DNA of 64,000 nucleotides from an uncultured Chlorobiales bacterium (GCA_903929135.1 CAIYTH010000050.1:1-64000), one strand, 5' to 3'. Counted from the first letter of the stretch, positions 43,622 through 54,042 are shown. Made by a program: numbers and translations. The notes: generated by a model not told the origin, from the letters alone.

Positions 43622-46600
43622 TCAATCAGCAGTGCCGTTCCGCTTCAGCAACCTCTTCAACCGGGTCTGCAGGCCGTCGAACCAGACGTAGACTACCGGA
43701 ATGACCAGCAGGGTCAGGAACATCGAACTCGAAAGACCGCCAATGAGCGCCACGGCCAGTCCCGATTTCCATTCGGAGCCGGAGCTTCCCGAAACGGCGA
43801 TCGGCATGAGGCCGAACACGAGCGTGAGCGTCGTCATCAGAATCGGGCGGAGGCGCTCCTTGCCGGCCTCGGTGATCGCCGGCACGATCTCCATGCCCTC
43901 AGCCCTGAACTTGTTGATGAAATCGACCAGCAGGATGGCGTTCTTTCCTACCAGGCCGACGAGCATGATGATGCCGAGGATCGTGAAAATGCTGAGGGAT
44001 TTCCCGAAGATGGCCAGGGCATAGAGCGCGCCGATGATGGCGAGGGGAATGGAAAACATGACGACCGCCGGCCAAAGCCATGAGTCATAGAGAGCGACCA
44101 TGATCAGATAGACGAACATGATGGCCACCATGAACGAGTACAAGAGGCTGGTGTTCGACTCCCCCTGCCGTTTGAGATCGGCTTCATAGATCGGCGTCAC
44201 GGTTTTCGGCAGGATGCCCTTTCGCTTCATGTTCGACAATACCCGATCGAGGTCCCGGCCGATCTCCCCTACGGCACGGCCCACCACCTGGGCCTTGACC
44301 CATACGGCGCTGTTCCGGTTCCTGCGCTGGAGCAGCGAGTATCCCCTTGACTGCTCCAGCGTCGAAAACTGCCCGAGACGCACCAGGTCGCCGGAAGGGG
44401 GGCGGAAAGAAAGGTCCGCGATGCCATCGGTGTTCTGGCGGAAACGCTCGTCGAGGATCAGCCGGATGTCGTACTCGTCAGCGCCATCACGATACTTGCT
44501 GACATCGTCGCCGGCATAGGCGATACGCATGGCCGAACCTACATCGGCCATCGAAAGGCCGAAGGCGGACATTTTTTCACGATCCACCTCGACACGCATT
44601 TCGGGAGTTCCCGTCTGCGAGCTCAGGCGCACATCGGCTGTCCCCCGGATGACTTTGAGGCTGTCCTCGAGCACTTTCGACACGCGATCGACCTGGGCTC
44701 TGTCCGGGCCGCTCATGACGACCGTGACGGGCGTTTCGTTGGCCGTACCGAAAATGCCGATCGGATTGATGCTGGCCTTGAGCCCCGGAATTCCGGCAAG
44801 CTCCTTCCTGACGAGCTGCATGACCTGGTCGGTCGAACGACGACGCTCCTCCTTCGGTGTGAGGCGGACGTTGATCTCCGCGACGTGGTCGGAGGTCTGG
44901 TCGATCATTCCTTCATTCGAAGCGCCGACATTGACGAGAATCTTGTCCACTTCAGGGTAACGATGCAGCTTCCCCTCGACCTGCCTGGCAAATCGGTTTG
45001 TCTGTTCGAGGCTTGTGCCGGGTTCCAGTTCGAGGATGATCGAAAAATCGCCCCTGTCGGAGACTTCAATGAACTCACCGCCGATCCGGCCGAACACCAC
45101 GAGTGCGAATGAGGAGAACAGCAGCGCCGTCGCGGTGACAATCACCTTGCGGGGATTCCGCAGGCTCCAGCCGAGCAGTCCGAGGTACCACTCCCTCGCC
45201 TGGGAGTAACGACGCTCGAACCCGATGGCAATCCTGCCGGTCCACGTTGTTTCGGAAGGATGTTCGATCTTCGAAAACCTCGATGCGAGCAGCGGTGTGA
45301 CGGTAAAGGAGACGAACAGGCTCACCAGGGTCGAAATCACCATGACGACAGAGAATTCACGCAGGATATCCCCGACAAGGCCGCTGATCAGCGACAGGGG
45401 GAGAAAGACCACAACGTCGACGAGCGTGATCGACAACGCCGTAAACCCGATTTCGTTCCTGCCGTTCAGGGCCGCATCCCTTGGCGATTCACCCTGTTCG
45501 AGGTGCCGGTAGATGTTCTCGAGGACCACGATCGAATCGTCCACGAGCACACCGACCACCAGTGACAGGGCGAGCAGGGTCATGAGGTTGAGCGAGAATC
45601 CGAACACGTACATGCCGATGAAGGTGGAAACCAGCGAAGTAGGGATCGACACCATCACGATGATCGAATTTCTCAGGCTGTGCAGGAACAGCAGCATGAC
45701 GAGCGCCACCAAGAGAATGGCCAGAAAAAGGTCGTGCTGCACGGCCGTGACGGCATCGAGGGTGAAGGTCGAACCGTCCTGGGCAATGTCGAACTTCAGA
45801 CCCCGGTCACGGTAAAGGGTTTCGAGCTGTGCGATTTTCAGCCTGACAAGGCGGCTGACATCGACCGTGTTTGCGTCATTCTGTTTCATGACGACGATCC
45901 CGACAGCGTTATGGCCGTTGATCCTCGATATGGTTTTGATCGTCCTGAAGGTATCCTGTACCTCGGCGACGTCACGGAGGTATACCTCGCCGCCTTTGCC
46001 TGAAGACCGGATGACGAGGTTCTTCAGCTCATCGAGGTTCGTGAACTTGCCCGCAAGTCGCACCACGAACTGCCGGTCGACCGCATCGACCGATCCTGTC
46101 GGGGCGTCGATATTCGATTTGCGTACCGCATCGAGAACGTCGGAAACGGTCAAACCGAGGCTTTGGAGGCGATCGGCATCGAGATTTACCCTGATTTCGC
46201 GTTCGCGGCCGCCCTGGATGACGACCTGCCCCACGCCGCTGATGTTCGACAGTGCCGGTTTGACTTCATCCTTGAGCAATTTGTAGAATTCCGTATCGGA
46301 GAGGTTCGCCGTGGCGCCCAGGCGAAGTACGGGCAGCTCGTCGAGGGCGAAGCGGGAAACGACCGGCTCCTTGATGCCGTCAGGAAGCCTCCCCCTCGTC
46401 TCGTTGACCTTGCGCTGCACATCCTGAAGGGCCGCCTTGATATCGGCCGAATTGGAGAATTCGATCGCGACAACCGAAACTCCCTCCCTCGAGGAGGAGT
46501 TGATCGCCGATATCTTTTCGATGGCAGAGACGGCATCCTCGACAGGCCTGGTCACCGCCGATTCGATCTCGGCTGGTGAAGCCCCGGAATAGACGGTCGT

Positions 46601-46747
46601 GACGGTCACGTACGGGGTGCTCATTCTGGGGAGAAGCTCGTACTGGAGCTGCAGGTAACTGAAAAATCCCAGGATCCCGAGAATCGAGAACAGCACGACA
46701 ACCAACGTCGGACGCTTGATGGCAAGCCCGGTAAGGGTCATGCTCAC
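43622..46747 (-). CDS. RND-family efflux transporter permease (AcrB/MexF-like)
   Basis: 1041 aa; AIKRPTLVVVLFSILGILGFFSYLQLQYELLPRMSTPYVTVTTVYSGASPAEIESAVTRPVEDAV; GVLVDDSIVVLENIYRHLEQG. Confidence 0.96.
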   Translation of the reverse strand: MSMTLTGLAIKRPTLVVVLFSILGILGFFSYLQLQYELLPRMSTPYVTVTTVYSGASPAEIESAVTRPVEDAVSAIEKISAINSSSREGVSVVAIEFSNSADIKAALQDVQRKVNETRGRLPDGIKEPVVSRFALDELPVLRLGATANLSDTEFYKLLKDEVKPALSNISGVGQVVIQGGREREIRVNLDADRLQSLGLTVSDVLDAVRKSNIDAPTGSVDAVDRQFVVRLAGKFTNLDELKNLVIRSSGKGGEVYLRDVAEVQDTFRTIKTISRINGHNAVGIVVMKQNDANTVDVSRLVRLKIAQLETLYRDRGLKFDIAQDGSTFTLDAVTAVQHDLFLAILLVALVMLLFLHSLRNSIIVMVSIPTSLVSTFIGMYVFGFSLNLMTLLALSLVVGVLVDDSIVVLENIYRHLEQGESPRDAALNGRNEIGFTALSITLVDVVVFLPLSLISGLVGDILREFSVVMVISTLVSLFVSFTVTPLLASRFSKIEHPSETTWTGRIAIGFERRYSQAREWYLGLLGWSLRNPRKVIVTATALLFSSFALVVFGRIGGEFIEVSDRGDFSIILELEPGTSLEQTNRFARQVEGKLHRYPEVDKILVNVGASNEGMIDQTSDHVAEINVRLTPKEERRRSTDQVMQLVRKELAGIPGLKASINPIGIFGTANETPVTVVMSGPDRAQVDRVSKVLEDSLKVIRGTADVRLSSQTGTPEMRVEVDREKMSAFGLSMADVGSAMRIAYAGDDVSKYRDGADEYDIRLILDERFRQNTDGIADLSFRPPSGDLVRLGQFSTLEQSRGYSLLQRRNRNSAVWVKAQVVGRAVGEIGRDLDRVLSNMKRKGILPKTVTPIYEADLKRQGESNTSLLYSFMVAIMFVYLIMVALYDSWLWPAVVMFSIPLAIIGALYALAIFGKSLSIFTILGIIMLVGLVGKNAILLVDFINKFRAEGMEIVPAITEAGKERLRPILMTTLTLVFGLMPIAVSGSSGSEWKSGLAVALIGGLSSSMFLTLLVIPVVYVWFDGLQTRLKRLLKRNGTAD

Positions 46748-47826
46748 CGTCCTCCCTCCTGGCGGACAATCGTCACCTGGGAGCCATCGCCGAGTTCGTT
46801 CTGCCCGCTGACGACCACGATATCGCCGGAGTTGAGCCCCTGAAGGACTTCGATGCTGGTTCCGGGTTCGGCTCCCACGACAAGACGTACAAGATGGACG
46901 ACTCCACGATTCACCACAAACACCTCCGGATTCCTGATGCTGCCGACAAGCGCCTGGCGGGGAATGAGGAGTGAATGCCGCACGGTTCCGCCGACGAACG
47001 CCGTGCGAGCGAACATGCCTGCACGGAACGGCGTCCCTTTCGGATTCTCCATGATCGATTCGACCTGGTAGGTGTGGTCACGCGATGATTTGGCGCTGAT
47101 GGAGGAGATGGCTGCGTGGAATACCGTGCCCGGATAGAGGTCGGTCGTCACCTGCACGGCCATCCCCTCAGAGAGCAGCGGCACCTGCTTTTCAGGCACT
47201 GAGCTCTTTATCCTCACCCTTGAAAGATCGACCATATTGGCGACCTTCATGCCAGGCTGGACAAGCGCACCGACATCGACAAGCCTGGAGGTGACCGTGC
47301 CGGTGACAGGCGCCTTGATTGCCGTGTCACGATACCGGCGCTGTGCTGCCACAAGGTCGGCCTCGGCGTCTTCAAGCTTCAGCTTCCTGGCTTCATAACT
47401 GGTAACGGAGACCGCACCCTCGGTCTCCAGGTTCCGGTATCGTTCGAAGTCACGCATTGCCAGTTCACGGTTCACCCTTGCCTTCCGCAACCCGGAAGCC
47501 GCGATTTCGTCATCGACCTTGAGCAGCGTTTCTCCGGCAGCCTTCTTCTGGCCTACTTCGGACGACACAGCCCTGACGATCCCCGAGGTTTCCGAAAGGA
47601 TATCCACATCCCGCCAGGCATCGCTCACCCCGACGACGGCGAAACTGTCACGAACAGCCCCTTTGGAGGCCGGGGCTACGCTGACCGGCACCTTTGTCAC
47701 GAAATCGCGGGTTTGCTGACGATGTGTTTGAGGTTTCTGCTGATACAACCAGAATGCAACGCAAAGCGCTGCAATGAGCGCTGCGATCGTCGCCGTACGT
47801 TTATGGCCAGTCATGTCAATTTTCAT
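46744..47826 (-). CDS. RND efflux periplasmic adaptor (membrane fusion) protein
   Basis: Biotinyl-lipoyl-like and hairpin region (YRDTAIKAPVTGTVTSRLVDVGALVQPGMKVANMVDLSRVRI); overlaps the permease start by 4 nt. Confidence 0.93.
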   Translation of the reverse strand: MKIDMTGHKRTATIAALIAALCVAFWLYQQKPQTHRQQTRDFVTKVPVSVAPASKGAVRDSFAVVGVSDAWRDVDILSETSGIVRAVSSEVGQKKAAGETLLKVDDEIAASGLRKARVNRELAMRDFERYRNLETEGAVSVTSYEARKLKLEDAEADLVAAQRRYRDTAIKAPVTGTVTSRLVDVGALVQPGMKVANMVDLSRVRIKSSVPEKQVPLLSEGMAVQVTTDLYPGTVFHAAISSISAKSSRDHTYQVESIMENPKGTPFRAGMFARTAFVGGTVRHSLLIPRQALVGSIRNPEVFVVNRGVVHLVRLVVGAEPGTSIEVLQGLNSGDIVVVSGQNELGDGSQVTIVRQEGGR

Positions 47827-47920
47827 GTTCTTCGGCAGAGGTATCGGTCAATAAATATGGCCGTTATCCGGAAAATATCATACAAGTCGAATAATTCTCA
47901 ATCGTGACGTATCAAAAAAA

Positions 47921-47939
47921 AGGCGGGCAAAGCCCGCCT
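47921..47939 (-). terminator. Stem-loop terminator downstream of the PhoU-like gene
   Basis: AGGCGGGCaaaGCCCGCCT preceded on + by an A-run (T-run on the minus transcript). Confidence 0.75.
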
Positions 47940-47964
47940 GTCATCTTGTATCCGCGCCCGGGCA

Positions 47965-48693
47965 TCAGCAGAAATTGCGGGCGATCACACAGGCGATGTC
48001 GGCAGAGGCCTTCACATGCTCGACAACAGAAAGAATGCCGGTAAAGTTCGTGATGTTCTGGTCGTTCACCTCGGCCTTGAGCTTCCTGACGGCTGCCTCG
48101 TAAAGGCCGTCGATCTCCCTGATCATGTCGAGGGTCTCGCTGGCATGCTTCGAGTTGCCGCTGACGAACGCCTCGACCGCCTTCTTGATCATCTCGGCAG
48201 TTATGTCGCCCATCGGCTTGAGGCCGTATTCGTCCTTGTGCAGCTCCTGGGTGTTGGCCAGCTGGATGTATTCGGTCTTGTTGGCGATGTTGAGCGCGAA
48301 CTGGGCAAGCTTCTCGAGCTCCTTCAGGATCATCTTCGCGTCAAGCACGGTTTTCTGTTCGGCATCTCCGAGCTGCTGGAAGTTCGAGTAGGCAAGGGTC
48401 AGGTATTCGACCTCGAACTTGCCCTTCTGGATGTACTCTTCGTCGAAGGTAAAGGCCGACGCAGCCAGATCGCGATTCCTCTTGGTCGAGGCCCTGACAA
48501 CCAGCATGAGGTTGTTCTCGACGTTCGACGAAAGCTTGGTGAGTTTCTGCTTCAGCGTTTCAAGCTGTTCATTGACGGGGCCTGCAGGCCTGGTGGCAAG
48601 CTTGAACTTCAAAGGATCGATCTTGATGGTGAACGCATTCGGGATTGCGCTGGATTTCGAAGAATCGCCGGTTTTCTTGCCGAACAGTGCCAT
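47965..48693 (-). CDS. PhoU-like helical protein
   Basis: 242 aa, predicted helical, C-terminal domain reminiscent of PhoU/DUF47 (AVEAFVSGNSKHASETLDMIREIDGLYEAAVRKLKAEVNDQN..); at the end of the pst/phoU block. Confidence 0.5.
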   Translation of the reverse strand: MALFGKKTGDSSKSSAIPNAFTIKIDPLKFKLATRPAGPVNEQLETLKQKLTKLSSNVENNLMLVVRASTKRNRDLAASAFTFDEEYIQKGKFEVEYLTLAYSNFQQLGDAEQKTVLDAKMILKELEKLAQFALNIANKTEYIQLANTQELHKDEYGLKPMGDITAEMIKKAVEAFVSGNSKHASETLDMIREIDGLYEAAVRKLKAEVNDQNITNFTGILSVVEHVKASADIACVIARNFC

Positions 48694-48822
48694 GGTGTAT
48701 GAGGCTCGTTGCTGAAAATTTGGAAATATTCCGGCTTCCGCCCGCCATCGGACTTCACGCCTGGTGAAAGAGCTGTTAATTTAATCCTCGGAGCGGGTTA
48801 TATCAAGTAAAGAAATAAAAAA

Positions 48823-48841
48823 GCCCGGCTTGCCGCCGGGC
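48823..48841 (-). terminator. Stem-loop terminator downstream of phoU
   Basis: GCCCGGC-ttgcc-GCCGGGC flanked by an A-run on +. Confidence 0.65.
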
Positions 48842-48849
48842 CTTGATCT

Positions 48850-49536
48850 TCAGTCCCTGAGAGACTGGACGAGCTTCTCGAAGTTGTCCTCGCTGTGCCG
48901 CACGATCTCGCCCGTCACCAGGTAGATCACTTCGAGGGCAATCCGTGTGGCGTGGTCGGCCATGCGTTCGATGTAGCGGGAAACGCTCAGCACGGCAAGA
49001 AGCTGTTCGGTTTTCGAACCCTCTTTCTTCATGGCCTCCGCCACCTTCTTGAACACCAGGCGGTGCATCGAATCGACCTGCTCGTCCGACCTGCACACTT
49101 CGTCTGCAAGATGCTGGTCGTTGCCGACGAACGCCCGGATCGATTTCCTGACCATCTCTCCGGCGACGTCTCCCATCCTGTCGAACTCGTAATTGTCCAT
49201 GACGTCGGCTCCGAGCTCGGACATGCGCTCGATGATGTGAACCGCCAGATCACCGATGCGTTCGAGGTCGTCGTTGATCTTGATGATGGTAACCATGGTC
49301 CTGAGATCGCGGGCCACAGGCTGCTGCAAGGCCAGGAATGCAAGACACTGCTCCTCGAGCCTGACCTCGGCGACGTTAACCTCGTCATCGACCTTCCTGA
49401 CCTTCATGGCAAGCTGGACATCCTGGACACGAACAGCCTGCAATGCGTCATAAAAGTTTTGCAGCACCTTTTCCGACAACTGGACGAGAACCTCAGACAG
49501 CTCCTTGATATACTCGTGTACCGGTCTTTCCGACAT
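48850..49536 (-). CDS. phoU: Phosphate-signalling complex protein PhoU
   Basis: 228 aa; LQAVRVQDVQLAMKVRKVDDEVNVAEVRLEEQCLAFLALQQPVARDLRTMVTIIKINDDLERIGDLAVHI; RYIERMADHATRIAL. Confidence 0.95.
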   Translation of the reverse strand: MSERPVHEYIKELSEVLVQLSEKVLQNFYDALQAVRVQDVQLAMKVRKVDDEVNVAEVRLEEQCLAFLALQQPVARDLRTMVTIIKINDDLERIGDLAVHIIERMSELGADVMDNYEFDRMGDVAGEMVRKSIRAFVGNDQHLADEVCRSDEQVDSMHRLVFKKVAEAMKKEGSKTEQLLAVLSVSRYIERMADHATRIALEVIYLVTGEIVRHSEDNFEKLVQSLRD

Positions 49537-49554
49537 GGCAGTGGTTTGGTTTCG

Positions 49555-50409
49555 TTAGCTGAATCTTCCGGTGATGTAATCTTCGGTCATCCGGTCTTTC
49601 GGTTTGGTGAAGAGCTGGGCTGTAGGAGCATGCTCGACCAGGACGCCCTCGTAAAAAAACATCGTGAAATCCGACACCCTTGAAGCCTGCTGCATGTTGT
49701 GCGTCACGATCATGATCGTGTAGCTTCCCCTGAGTTCCTGGATGAGGTCCTCGATCTTTGCCGTGGCTTTCGGGTCGAGGGCGGAGGTGGGTTCGTCGAG
49801 CAGCAGGATCTCCGGCTCGACGGCAAGCGTACGCGCAACGCAAAGACGCTGTTGCTGACCGCCGGACAACCCGAGCGCGTTCTTGTCGAGACGATCGCAC
49901 ACTTCGTCCCAGAGCGCCGCCTTGCGGAGGCTGGTCTCGACGATTCCGTCAAGCGTTTTCCGGTCCTTGACGCCATGAAGGCGGGGACCGTAGGCGATGT
50001 TGTCGAAAATCGATTTCGGGAAGGGGTTCGGCTTCTGGAACACCATGCCGATCTTTTTGCGGAGCAGCACTTCGTCGGTGAATTTACCATATACATCCTC
50101 GCCGTCAAACAGCAGCGCCCCGGTGGTATGGCAGCTCGTTATGAGATCGTTCATCCTGTTGATTGAACGAAGGAAGGTGCTCTTGCCGCAACCGCTCGGA
50201 CCGATGATGGCCGTCACGTATTTCGAGAGGATATCCGCATTGACCTTCTTCACGGCCTCGAACTCACCATAGTAGATGGAGAAATTCTTGGCGGACAGAT
50301 GCGGCACTCCCCCTCCGGAGATCTTCTTGCGCTCAGGAGGGAGGTAGATATCCCTGACGGCGGTCTGGGCGGTCTTCGGTGTCTCTATGGCTTCAGCCGA
50401 CAGTTGCAT
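49555..50409 (-). CDS. pstB: Phosphate ABC transporter ATP-binding protein PstB
   Basis: [64 protein letters not shown]. Confidence 0.97.
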   Translation of the reverse strand: MQLSAEAIETPKTAQTAVRDIYLPPERKKISGGGVPHLSAKNFSIYYGEFEAVKKVNADILSKYVTAIIGPSGCGKSTFLRSINRMNDLITSCHTTGALLFDGEDVYGKFTDEVLLRKKIGMVFQKPNPFPKSIFDNIAYGPRLHGVKDRKTLDGIVETSLRKAALWDEVCDRLDKNALGLSGGQQQRLCVARTLAVEPEILLLDEPTSALDPKATAKIEDLIQELRGSYTIMIVTHNMQQASRVSDFTMFFYEGVLVEHAPTAQLFTKPKDRMTEDYITGRFS

Positions 50410-50415
50410 GATCGG

Positions 50416-51762
50416 TTACCCTTTTAATTTTTTGGAAATGCGCGCTCTCAGGATGATTGCCGAGAGGTTGAGCATGAGCACGATGGTCACCAGTGCGAGC
50501 ACCATTCCGTACTGGACATGCCTGATCTCGCTTGCCGCTTCGTGCTCGCTTGCCAGATTGTAGATATTCCAGGAGAGCGCAGGAGTCGGCGAGGAAAAGA
50601 CATCGGCCAGCCCGATGGCGGAACCGACGCTGACCGCCGCCGTAAAGATAATCGGCGCCGTTTCGCCGGCTGCCCTGCCGAGGCTTATCACCCCGCCGGT
50701 CAGGATGCCGGGAAGGGCCGCTGGCAGGATCACCGTGACGATGGTGTTCCATTTCGACGAACCGAGGCTGAGCGATGCCTCCCTGTAGGTCTTCGGCACA
50801 GACAGGATGGCCTCTTCTGCCGAGCGGATGATGGTCGGAAGAATCATGATGGCGAGCGTCAGTGAACCGGCCAGGACGCTTTTCGATTCCGAGACCTTCA
50901 GCGTATTGATGAAGAAGGCCAGGCCGAAGAGTCCGAAGACGATGCTCGGCACGCCGGCAAGCGTGCTGTTGGCGCTTCTGAGCAGGCTGTTGAAAAAGCC
51001 TTCGCGGGCATATTCGGTAAAATAGACCGCAGCGATGACGCCGAGCGGAAATGCGAACAGCATGGCGCCGACCGCAAGGAATATGGTTCCCTGGATTTCA
51101 GGCCAGATGCCACCGAACATATGCGAGTCGATCGAACTGTCGGTGATGAAACCCCAGTAAACCGTCCACTCCGGCAACAGCATCCGGTCGATGTTCGATT
51201 CGACATAGGGAAAAAGCTTCACCAGCGAAGTCCCCTGGAACGAGGCAGCGCGACTGACGTCGTACTCCTTGGCCTCGACATCGGGGTTCGAATAATCCCA
51301 CTGTTTTTCATAGAGCAGCTCATGGAGCCTCTCTTCGGCCTTGCTCCACCTCGTCTGTCCGTACTTGAACCTTGTCAGCTCCGGCAGCTCCTCCCCGGGC
51401 ACAGGGCCGAGCAACGCCTTCATGGCGCTCTTTACCTGATCGTATTTCTCCTGATACCCGGCATGCTTCTCCTCGCTCATCAGCTTCATTTCAGCTTCGA
51501 ATGCAGCCATCATAGCATAAGCCTTGCGTCTGGCAGCATCCGACTCGGCGATCTGCCGCTGCAATTCTGCATGGTCACCCCTGCGAAACTCGTTGTACAG
51601 GAGTTTACGGTGTTCGATGGTCCCCCTGAACACATTCGCCGTGATACCGTTGCTCAGGATCGGCATGAGCACGACCAGAAGCATCATGCCCATGATCACG
51701 ATGGAACCGACGCCAAGAGCAGTAAAGGAACGGTCAAGCAGTTTTCTGGTCCCGAGATTCAT
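50416..51762 (-). CDS. pstA: Phosphate ABC transporter permease PstA with large extracytoplasmic insertion
   Basis: C-terminal permease core (PLGVIAAVYFTEYA..., ASLSLGSSKWNTIVTVILPAALPGILTGGVISLGRAAGETAPIIFTA); extra charged helical segment after TM1. Confidence 0.93.
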   Translation of the reverse strand: MNLGTRKLLDRSFTALGVGSIVIMGMMLLVVLMPILSNGITANVFRGTIEHRKLLYNEFRRGDHAELQRQIAESDAARRKAYAMMAAFEAEMKLMSEEKHAGYQEKYDQVKSAMKALLGPVPGEELPELTRFKYGQTRWSKAEERLHELLYEKQWDYSNPDVEAKEYDVSRAASFQGTSLVKLFPYVESNIDRMLLPEWTVYWGFITDSSIDSHMFGGIWPEIQGTIFLAVGAMLFAFPLGVIAAVYFTEYAREGFFNSLLRSANSTLAGVPSIVFGLFGLAFFINTLKVSESKSVLAGSLTLAIMILPTIIRSAEEAILSVPKTYREASLSLGSSKWNTIVTVILPAALPGILTGGVISLGRAAGETAPIIFTAAVSVGSAIGLADVFSSPTPALSWNIYNLASEHEAASEIRHVQYGMVLALVTIVLMLNLSAIILRARISKKLKG

Positions 51763-51807
51763 AAAGGCATGTTTCGTTGACAGAAATGGTGATGAGGCCC
51801 CGGCCGG

Positions 51808-52971
51808 TTATTGACCGGAAAGGACCTTGCGCTGACGAACGACGATCCGCTCGCTGATGAAATTGCTGATGAAACTGATCACGAGAAGCAGCAGGCCCAT
51901 GGCGAACAGCACATGAAAACGCGCCGAGCCGGTGACCTGGTCAGCCTCGCCCATGTCGCCGGCGATCGTCGCCGTCAGGGTCCGCACCGACTCGAGGTAA
52001 TTGTACCAGGGCTCGGGGACATGCGAAGAGTTTCCTGACGCCATCCACACCACCATGGTCTCGCCGAGCGAGCGCATGATGCCGAGGATGACAGCCGCCA
52101 GGATGCCGCTGCTGGCTGCCGGAAGAATGATCTTGACGATGGTCTCGGCCCTTGTCGCACCGAGTGCGTAACTGCCCTCCCTCAGGTCGCGTCCGACGGC
52201 CTGGAGTGCGTCCTCGGAGACGCTGACGATGGTGGGAAGTGCCATGAAGCTCAGAATGATCGAAACGTTCAGCGCGTTGGTGCCGGTGAGGATCTGGATC
52301 TCCTGCAGATGCTTGCCCACAAAAAAAAGAAACAGGAGTGAAAGGAGACCGAAAACGGCAACAAGAATGCGCTGGACAACTCGCCGCCGGCTGTCGTCCT
52401 GAATGGAGGTGGAAAGAAGCTCGGAAACGACGATGACGGCAAGGAGAAGGAAAGGGGATGCGATCAGCCACCAGGTCCACATGAGGATCGGGCCTCCGAA
52501 GTTCTGAAGCAGCGGGGCAAGTATCACAAGTGCGAAAAAACCGAATGCTACAGACGGAATTGCGGCAAGCATCTCGATGATCGGCTTGACATACTGCCGG
52601 ACAGAGAACGGGATCACGTCAGAGAGGCATATGGCCGCCGAGACACCCATCGGCACGGCGATAAGGGCCGAGCCGGCCGTAACCATGAGACTGCCGTAGA
52701 TGATGGCCAGGGCACCGAAACGGGGAGGATCATCGGCAGGATACCAGTCGGTCTTGGTGAAAAATTCACTGAATCCGCGGATCTGGAAGAAAGGTACGGC
52801 GTCGCGTGCGACAAAATAGAAGATGAAAAGGACAATAATGGCAACAACAGCGGCGATGAGGAACAGGGTCGACTCGCCGGCCATCCTGGTGATTTTCTGC
52901 AGTTTGCGTTTCCGCGCGCTGACGATAAAAGCGGACGACCTGCCTGCCGTTGCGGGACTATCACCATTCAT
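51808..52971 (-). CDS. pstC: Phosphate ABC transporter permease PstC
   Basis: ALAIIYGSLMVTAGSALIAVPMGVSAAICLSDV...EGSYALGATRAETIVKIILPAASSGILAAVILGIMRSLGETMVV. Confidence 0.95.
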   Translation of the reverse strand: MNGDSPATAGRSSAFIVSARKRKLQKITRMAGESTLFLIAAVVAIIVLFIFYFVARDAVPFFQIRGFSEFFTKTDWYPADDPPRFGALAIIYGSLMVTAGSALIAVPMGVSAAICLSDVIPFSVRQYVKPIIEMLAAIPSVAFGFFALVILAPLLQNFGGPILMWTWWLIASPFLLLAVIVVSELLSTSIQDDSRRRVVQRILVAVFGLLSLLFLFFVGKHLQEIQILTGTNALNVSIILSFMALPTIVSVSEDALQAVGRDLREGSYALGATRAETIVKIILPAASSGILAAVILGIMRSLGETMVVWMASGNSSHVPEPWYNYLESVRTLTATIAGDMGEADQVTGSARFHVLFAMGLLLLVISFISNFISERIVVRQRKVLSGQ

Positions 52972-53131
52972 ATCAGTGCTGTTTTAGGGGATATCCGGTC
53001 ACCCGGAGGCTGATTACTTCTTTCAGGACGCACCAAATCTATGCTCTTTGCCAGAAGAAAACAACCGGCGAATGTTACAAATCTGGAAACAATCAAGCCA
53101 AATCAGGCCTTTCGCAAGACAGCGCCTGGCA

Positions 53132-53168
53132 ACTGATGCCAACGGTTTCGCAGAAACCCGGCATCAGT
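53132..53168 (-). promoter_or_regulatory. Intergenic stem-loop between pstS (paralog 1) and pstC, possible attenuator or mRNA-processing/stability element
   Basis: ACTGATGCC-aac-GGTTTC-gca-GAAACC-c-GGCATCAGT; no obvious T-tract. Confidence 0.6.
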
Positions 53169-53187
53169 ATCCTTCAACAAAACGAAA

Positions 53188-54042
53188 TCAGTATTTGTTT
53201 ACAAAACCGAGTTCCTTGATGATTTTCTTGCCGTCGGCACTCTTCGGAAGTTCAACGAACTGTTTCACGAATCCCGAAGGCTGGCCGTCGGTCACAAAAA
53301 AGAGGGGCCTCGAGAGAGGATACGAGCCATTCTTTACGGTTAACGGGGTTGGGTATATTCCATTCACGGCGACCTTCTTGACGGAGGCATCAGCAAAACC
53401 GAGGCCAAGGAATCCGATCGCCCCCCTTGTCAGTGACACCCTGCTCTTGACGGCTCCGTTGCTCGCCTGCGTTTCAGCAGACCCGACCACAGGCGTCTCC
53501 TTGCCAACCACCAGATCCTTGAAGGACTCCTGCGTACCGCTGTTCGATTCACGCTGTATGACGACGATCGGGAAGTTGGGACCACCAACCTGGCGCCAGT
53601 TGGTTACCCGGCCCTTGTAGATATCGGCGACCTGGGCGATCGTGAGTGTCTTCACCGGATTGGAAGGATGGACTACTATGGCGAGGCCGTCGAGGGCGAC
53701 AACGCTGCTCACAGGGTTCACCCCTTTTGTTTTTGCAGCTGCAAGTTCCTGGGGCTTCATCGACCGGGACATGCTCGCGATGTCGCAGCTCTTGTTGATC
53801 AGGCTTTTTGCACCATTGCCCGATCCTGACTCACTGACCGTCACAGGCACATGGTATTTATTCATGAAAAAGGCTGCGAACGACTTTGCGATCGGGCCGA
53901 CCGTTGTCGAACCGTCAAGAACGATGCCGTTTTTCGCCTCTGCCCGGCCGTTCGCCACAATGACTACAAGTGCGATTACTGAAAGCGCTCTGCCCCACTG
54001 TTTCTTCATGTTGACCTCTTCGTTTGATGAAAACTTACGCAC
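53188..54042 (-). CDS. pstS: PstS-family phosphate-binding protein, paralog 1
   Basis: DGSTTVGPIAKSFAAFFMN...VTVSESGSGNGAKSLINKSCDIASMSRSMKPQEL...VVIQRESNSGTQESFK; signal peptide from the internal Met (MKKQWGRALSVIALVVIVANGRAEA). Confidence 0.94.
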   Translation of the reverse strand: MRKFSSNEEVNMKKQWGRALSVIALVVIVANGRAEAKNGIVLDGSTTVGPIAKSFAAFFMNKYHVPVTVSESGSGNGAKSLINKSCDIASMSRSMKPQELAAAKTKGVNPVSSVVALDGLAIVVHPSNPVKTLTIAQVADIYKGRVTNWRQVGGPNFPIVVIQRESNSGTQESFKDLVVGKETPVVGSAETQASNGAVKSRVSLTRGAIGFLGLGFADASVKKVAVNGIYPTPLTVKNGSYPLSRPLFFVTDGQPSGFVKQFVELPKSADGKKIIKELGFVNKY

